Below are positions 4,465 through 9,004 of a DNA stretch of 9,004 nucleotides, in pieces. This stretch comes from CAYYVJ01 sp964475115. GTDB lineage: Bacteria > Bacillota > Clostridia > Lachnospirales > Lachnospiraceae. The stretch spans positions 1 to 9,004 of the forward strand of contig CAYYVJ010000081.1 in NCBI GenBank assembly GCA_964475115.1. Reading direction: 5' to 3'. Positions within the stretch are counted from its first letter, which is position 1. The number at the start of each line of letters is the position of its first letter. The position numbers and the translations under genes are program-made. A model generated the notes under the pieces. It saw nothing but the letters and a program-made list of their open reading frames with translations. It was not told the origin of the DNA and ran no database searches.

Positions 4465-6675
4465 ATGAGTAAATTATGGTATCAGCAAGCAGCAACGGTT
4501 TGGGAAGAAGCATTACCCCTTGGTAATGGCAAACTTGGAGCAATGATTTTCGGTGGTGTTTCTACAGAGCGCATTCAATTAAATGAAGATAGTGTCTGGT
4601 ACGGGGGCCCTGTGGATCGTAATAACCCAGATGCAAAAGAAAATCTTCCAAAAATCAGAGAGCTTATACTGAGCGGTAGAATAGCCGAAGCTGAAACACT
4701 AATGAAATATGCACTTTCAGGAACGCCTAATAGCCAACACCCTTATCAGTCTTTAGGTGATTTATTTTTAGATTTCGGATACGATTTCAAAGAAATTGAT
4801 TATGCAAGAAGTCTTTCATTGGATAATGCCATTTATAACAATAGCTATAGAAATGAAAATACCACCTATCATAGGGAAATATTTATTTCAGCTCCCGAAA
4901 ATGTGATGGCTATCCACTTAACTTCTACTGGTAACAAAAAAATCAACTGTAACGCTTTACTCATGAGAGAACGATTTTATGATTATGTGGCGAAAGCAGG
5001 TGACAACGGAATCGAACTTGGAGGAAATCTCGGAAAAGGTGGCATGGACTTTGCCATGATGTTAAAAGCCACTTGTAATGGTGGCAACATAAAAGTTATT
5101 GGAGAGCATTTAATAATAGAAGATGCTGACGAAGCCTTTCTATATCTTACAGCCGGAACAACTTTTAGAATGAAAAATCTAAAATCAGAACTTAACGAAA
5201 TATTAGAAAAAGCAATGTCCTTTTCTTATGGCTCCCTAAAAGCGCGCCATATAGAAGATTATCAAAAGTTATATCATAGAGTGAATTTTAAACTAAATGG
5301 TACAGAACTATATGATGCCATTCCAACAGATAAACGCTTAAAGCTAGCATCTGAAGGAAATGCAGATATTGGACTATCTAAATTATATTTTGATTTCGGA
5401 AGATATTTACTTATCTCTTCTAGTAGAAAAGGCTCGCTTCCTGCCACGCTACAGGGCATCTGGAATCAAAGCATGAATCCACCTTGGGATTCGAAATATA
5501 CCATTAACATTAATACACAGATGAACTATTGGCCTGCAGAAATATGTAATTTATCAGAATGCCATTTACCTTTATTTGAATTAATTAAAAGAATGGTTCC
5601 AAATGGGCAATTTACAGCAGAGAAAATGTATGGTTGTAGAGGCTTTGTCGCTCATCACAATACGGATATCTGGGGTGACACCGCAGTCCAAGATCATTGG
5701 ATTCCAGGTTCATATTGGGTTCTGGGAGCCGCTTGGCTTTGTACCCACCAGTGGACTCATTACGAATATACCAAAGACAAGAAATTCTTAGAAGAAGCTT
5801 TTCCAATCATGAGGGAAGCATCCTTATTTTTCCTTGACTTTCTTATAGAAGATAATGGTTATCTCAAAACATGTCCATCCGTATCACCCGAAAACACCTT
5901 TATACTTCCTAGCGGAGAACAAGGTGCAAACTCTGCTGCTGTAACTATGGATAATCAAATTTTAAGAGATTTATTTAATCAATGCATTAAATCTGCCAAA
6001 ATCCTAGGAATTGATGATAAGTTTAATGATCAGATTAAAGAGGCTGCTTCTCGTTTGGTTCCCACTCAAATCGGAAAACATGGACAGATTATGGAATGGG
6101 CAGAAGATTACGAAGAGGCAGAACCAGGTCATCGACATATTTCTCAGCTCTATGGACTCCATCCTTCAGAACAGATTACAATGGACGGTACACCCGAACT
6201 AGCCAAAGCAGCTAGCGTTACTTTGGAACGGAGATTAGCTCATGGTGGTGGCCATACCGGCTGGAGCCGTGCATGGATTATGAATCATTACGCAAAGCTA
6301 TGGGACGGCGAAAAGGCTAATAACAATTTGAAATTACTATTAGGATACTCCACCTTACCAAACATGTTTGATAATCATCCGCCATTTCAAATTGACGGAA
6401 ACTTTGGAGGGACGGCTGCGATTGCAGAGATGCTAGTACAAAGCAGCTCAGAACGCATTATTTTGTTACCAGCTCTCCCTAAAGAATGGAAAAATGGTTC
6501 TATATCAGGATTGCGTTTAAAGGGTGGAATAGAAGCTTCCATAGAATGGGAAGATGGTCAGATGACTACATGTGTATTTAAAGCAGATTTTAAGGTTAAG
6601 ACTAAAGTTATATATGATCAAAAGAATATAGAGCTCGAGATGGAGCAAGGTGAAGTGAAGAATATTTTATTTTAA
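4465..6675 (+). CDS. Glycoside hydrolase family 95, alpha-L-fucosidase, cytoplasmic
   Basis: This 736-residue protein is close to the usual GH95 length. It opens with WYQQAATVWEEALPLGNGKL and continues with QLNEDSVWYGGP (40-51), the N-terminal beta domain signature. An (alpha/alpha)6 barrel spans roughly 290-650, followed by a C-terminal beta domain. By alignment to the Bifidobacterium bifidum enzyme AfcA, the catalytic set is E476 in VSPEN (general acid), N348 and N350 in YTININTQMNYWPAE, and D644 in PPFQIDGNFGG. GH95 enzymes invert the anomeric centre and mainly release alpha-1,2-linked L-fucose; some act on L-galactose. There is no signal peptide, so it should act inside the cell on imported oligosaccharides. 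It is a single-gene unit with no other sugar gene in the window. The family call is very secure; substrate specificity is inferred. Confidence 0.94.
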   Translation: MSKLWYQQAATVWEEALPLGNGKLGAMIFGGVSTERIQLNEDSVWYGGPVDRNNPDAKENLPKIRELILSGRIAEAETLMKYALSGTPNSQHPYQSLGDLFLDFGYDFKEIDYARSLSLDNAIYNNSYRNENTTYHREIFISAPENVMAIHLTSTGNKKINCNALLMRERFYDYVAKAGDNGIELGGNLGKGGMDFAMMLKATCNGGNIKVIGEHLIIEDADEAFLYLTAGTTFRMKNLKSELNEILEKAMSFSYGSLKARHIEDYQKLYHRVNFKLNGTELYDAIPTDKRLKLASEGNADIGLSKLYFDFGRYLLISSSRKGSLPATLQGIWNQSMNPPWDSKYTININTQMNYWPAEICNLSECHLPLFELIKRMVPNGQFTAEKMYGCRGFVAHHNTDIWGDTAVQDHWIPGSYWVLGAAWLCTHQWTHYEYTKDKKFLEEAFPIMREASLFFLDFLIEDNGYLKTCPSVSPENTFILPSGEQGANSAAVTMDNQILRDLFNQCIKSAKILGIDDKFNDQIKEAASRLVPTQIGKHGQIMEWAEDYEEAEPGHRHISQLYGLHPSEQITMDGTPELAKAASVTLERRLAHGGGHTGWSRAWIMNHYAKLWDGEKANNNLKLLLGYSTLPNMFDNHPPFQIDGNFGGTAAIAEMLVQSSSERIILLPALPKEWKNGSISGLRLKGGIEASIEWEDGQMTTCVFKADFKVKTKVIYDQKNIELEMEQGEVKNILF

Positions 6676-6718
6676 GACTTAAATACATTTAAAGGGTTTC
6701 TCTATTTATAAAGCTTAG

Positions 6719-6766
6719 AAAATAACTAAAAAATTAAATTCCCCCCACAAGTCTAACTTATGGGGG
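6719..6766 (-). terminator. Bidirectional terminator between the fucosidase and TRAP permease genes
   Basis: CCCCCATAAG (6766-6757, minus strand) pairs with CTTGTGGGGG (6751-6742) around a 5-nt loop, all ten pairs formed with one U-G. A T-rich run follows at 6740-6719. This ends the TRAP operon. In the plus direction the same position becomes a C-A mismatch and the following run (6767-6785) is less T-rich. It can still serve the fucosidase gene, but probably less well. Confidence 0.85.
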
Positions 6767-6798
6767 TAATTTCATTCAATTCTTTTACCAAATTTCTT

Positions 6799-8682
6799 TT
6801 AGTTTTTTGCTAAAACCACTTTTTTCTTAATCTTTATTTCAAAAAATAGTACTGCAGCTGTTACAATCATTCCAGCAATATTAGCATAAATAGGTTTTGG
6901 CATAATCAATAGAATAGAACAAGGAAGTAATATTAACCTAGTTACAATGGATAAGTCTACCTTAAACCATCCACCAAGAGCTACCGAAAGTACCAAACAC
7001 CCAATTACTGCGGTTATTAATGCAAAGATAATATCACCTAATGCACCAATCAATAGTAATTCTGGGGAGAAACAGAATATAAAAGGAATAATAAATCCTG
7101 CCGCAGCTAACTTCATGGCTGCAAAACCAGTTTCCCACAAACCAGATCCCGCTATACCCGCGGCGGCAAAGGTTGACAAGGCCACTGGAGGTGTGATTGT
7201 TGATAAAGCACCGAAATACAAGATAAATAAGTGAGCTCCAATTTCTGTAACTCCCATTTTAACAATTGCAGGAGCAACAAGGATTGCTAATATCATATAC
7301 GCTGCTGATGTAGGAAGTCCCATGCCTAATACTAAACTTGTTAACATGGCAAGAATCAATGCCACAATTAGTCTTCCATCTGCTATTTCCATAATAATAC
7401 TACTTATTTTTAGTCCTAACCCAGTCATATTGATGATACCCATTACAATACCCGCCAACATACAAGCTGCTGCAATCGGACCAATACCGGAAGCTGACTC
7501 TTTTAAAGCTCTAAGCAATCGTTTCGCATTCATGTTTTCACGATTTTTAATAAAACCAATTACAAATGAAATTAGAATGGCAAAGAAAGCAGATTTTTGA
7601 GCACTATATCCAGTAACCATTAGCCCAATTAGTACTACAAGAGGAACAAGATATAACCAACCATCTTTCATTACTTTTCTAGCATCTAACTGCTCTTCTT
7701 TTGGAGTTACAGGAATATTTTGCTTATTAGACTCTACATATACCGACATAGATAAAGTAATATAATAAAGTGCTGCTGCTGGCAATGCAGCTAAAGCGAT
7801 TTTTCCATATTCAATTCCAGTCATTTCAGCCATCAGAAAGGCTACTGCGCCCATTACTGGTGGCATTATTTGTCCACCATTAGAAGCAACTGCTTCAATC
7901 GCACCTGCGATTGCAGGTCTAAATCCAACTTTTTTCATTAAAGGAATGGTAAATGTTCCTGTAGTCACAACATTTGCAGCTCCAGATCCATTGATTGTTC
8001 CCATAAGCATACTAGAATATATAGCCGCTTGCGCTGGGCCTCCTCTAACTTTTCCCGTTAAAGCGAATGCAATATTTACAAAGAACTCACCCGCTCCAGT
8101 CATATCTAATATTGCTCCAAATAACACAAACAAGAATATAAATTGTGCAGATACATATAGAGTCTGTCCATATAAACCATCTGATGATGTATAAAGATAT
8201 GGAGCAATTCTTTCAATTGAAAATTTTACTGTTCTTAGCATTCCTGGTAAATTATTACCCACTAAGGCATATAGTATAAACAGTAAGGATATTACAGGTA
8301 ATATCTTTCCTATCGAACGTCTTGCTATTTCTATCGCTACTAAAATCGCTACTATAGATAAGTATATTTCGAATTCGCTATATACACCCGCCGTTAAGAT
8401 AAATCTTTCCTGAATTATAATTTGATAAAATGATAAAAATATATTTATTAACACCAAAATGGTATCAAGTATAATTCCACCTTTAAATTTAAGCGGATGT
8501 GTAATTATAATGTAAGAACCAACTAGTCCCCAATGTATTGCTGATTGTTCATAGGAAGGCATAACGCCAAAGGATGAAGAATACATATGAAATAGTGCCA
8601 AGCCCACTGAAATAATTAACACTAAGGTATCCGTTATTTTTAGCAGATCACTTTTTGGAGACGCATTATTATTAGTCGCCAT
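6799..8682 (-). CDS. TRAP transporter permease, fused small and large membrane subunits (TAXI type)
   Basis: The protein has 627 residues and is strongly hydrophobic. The N-terminal part (about 15-145) carries roughly four membrane helices and replaces the separate DctQ-like subunit. The rest is DctM-like with about twelve helices. DctM-type signatures are GTINGSGAANVVTTG (228-242), MGLPTSAAYMI (454-464) and GALSTITPPVALSTFAAAGI (491-510). It uses an ion gradient, usually sodium, to import a solute handed over by a binding protein. This fused architecture goes with TAXI-family receptors, and such a receptor gene ends 26 nt upstream. The ATG at 8680-8682 has a GGAGGA SD 8 nt away. The substrate cannot be read from sequence; TAXI systems are often linked to glutamate-like or C4/C5 acids. 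A terminator follows, so this is the last gene of the operon. Confidence 0.95.
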   Translation of the reverse strand: MATNNNASPKSDLLKITDTLVLIISVGLALFHMYSSSFGVMPSYEQSAIHWGLVGSYIIITHPLKFKGGIILDTILVLINIFLSFYQIIIQERFILTAGVYSEFEIYLSIVAILVAIEIARRSIGKILPVISLLFILYALVGNNLPGMLRTVKFSIERIAPYLYTSSDGLYGQTLYVSAQFIFLFVLFGAILDMTGAGEFFVNIAFALTGKVRGGPAQAAIYSSMLMGTINGSGAANVVTTGTFTIPLMKKVGFRPAIAGAIEAVASNGGQIMPPVMGAVAFLMAEMTGIEYGKIALAALPAAALYYITLSMSVYVESNKQNIPVTPKEEQLDARKVMKDGWLYLVPLVVLIGLMVTGYSAQKSAFFAILISFVIGFIKNRENMNAKRLLRALKESASGIGPIAAACMLAGIVMGIINMTGLGLKISSIIMEIADGRLIVALILAMLTSLVLGMGLPTSAAYMILAILVAPAIVKMGVTEIGAHLFILYFGALSTITPPVALSTFAAAGIAGSGLWETGFAAMKLAAAGFIIPFIFCFSPELLLIGALGDIIFALITAVIGCLVLSVALGGWFKVDLSIVTRLILLPCSILLIMPKPIYANIAGMIVTAAVLFFEIKIKKKVVLAKN

Positions 8683-8708
8683 TATAAATTTCCTCCAATC
8701 ATTCTTTA

Positions 8709-9004
8709 TTACTTAAGAATCCCAATTTCTTTGTAATATTTTGCTGCACCCGGATGAAGCTCAGCACTTGTTCGAGAAGCTGTTTCTGGATTAATTTCTT
8801 CAGCTACAGTATGCGCATTTCTATATTCTTCAACATTTTCAAATGCTTGTTTTACAAATTCATAAACCACATCTTCTGAAACATCTTTATTAACAAATAT
8901 TTCTGTCATAATTTTAAATGTATTAATATCTTTGTCTGTACCTTTATAGGTTCCTGCTGGAATTTTATAAGGAATATAGTAAGTTTTTTCAGCAGCAATT
9001 TTAT
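8709..9004 (-). CDS. TAXI-family TRAP transporter solute-binding protein, C-terminal part
   Basis: The frame is open from the window edge to the TAA at 8709-8711, so the N-terminus and signal peptide lie outside. The 97 visible residues read KIAAEKTYYIPYKIPAGTYK, then INTFKIMTEIFVNKDVSEDV, then the helical region, ending ELHPGAAKYYKEIGILK. The HPGA(A/E)KYY(K/R)E(I/V)G ending is typical of TAXI receptors, as is the IPAGTYKG turn. The protein is exported and, in a Gram-positive, usually lipid-anchored at the outer face, where it binds the solute. The gene lies 26 nt upstream of the fused permease, the expected receptor-permease order. An internal ATG at 8907-8909 is not a start: the conserved frame continues upstream. 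Confidence 0.9.
   Translation of the reverse strand, partial: KIAAEKTYYIPYKIPAGTYKGTDKDINTFKIMTEIFVNKDVSEDVVYEFVKQAFENVEEYRNAHTVAEEINPETASRTSAELHPGAAKYYKEIGILK

Noticed and set aside
6947..8194. Several plus-strand ORFs of 82-95 residues inside the TRAP permease gene
   Set aside because: They are antisense shadows of a well-supported membrane protein, with low-complexity composition and no SD of note.
1..9004. CRISPR arrays, tRNA or rRNA genes, insertion sequences, attachment sites
   Set aside because: I saw no regularly spaced repeats, cloverleaf sequences, transposase-like ORFs or flanking inverted repeats; the rRNA-like element at 76-102 is only a short mimic.

Overview
This is an AT-rich window with strong Shine-Dalgarno (SD) sites. 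It carries the gene order rpmG-secE-nusG-rplK-rplA, a C+ (zinc-type) L33, a TAXI-type TRAP transporter and flagellum-related proteins. This points to a low-GC Firmicute of class Clostridia, possibly near Lachnospirales. The assignment rests on protein character and composition, not on a database search.

Layout. (1) Positions 1-1610, minus strand: the front of the transcription/translation operon. A sigma-A promoter (1581-1610) precedes rpmG, secE, nusG, rplK and the first 20 codons of rplA. The rplK-rplA gap holds a short RNA that copies the L1-binding part of 23S rRNA, the expected autoregulatory site. (2) Positions 1611-3100, plus strand: one gene for a 430-residue FliD-like protein. It has overlapping candidate sigma-A and sigma-28 (motility) promoters and a strong terminator. 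(3) Positions 3098-4352, minus strand: a compact transcription unit of three genes. They encode a 124-residue helical protein of unknown function, a GNAT acetyltransferase resembling phosphinothricin acetyltransferases, and an 83-residue miniature flagellin-like protein. The first gene has an SD 33 nt from its ATG, with a hairpin in between that would restore normal spacing. (4) Positions 4465-6675, plus strand: a cytoplasmic GH95 alpha-L-fucosidase. (5) Positions 6742-9004, minus strand: a bidirectional terminator, a fused TRAP permease, and the C-terminal part of its TAXI substrate-binding protein.

How the genes fit together. The ribosomal genes are housekeeping. The TRAP genes form an ordinary uptake system for a probably acidic solute. 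The fucosidase stands alone, with no sugar transporter or other fucose gene in view. The least ordinary stretch is 1650-4350. There, two proteins built from pieces of the flagellar export/filament family (FliD-like and mini-flagellin) face each other across a terminator, with a helical orphan and an acetyltransferase attached. That they act together, in motility or in a reduced filament- or export-related process, is inference from position and family resemblance.
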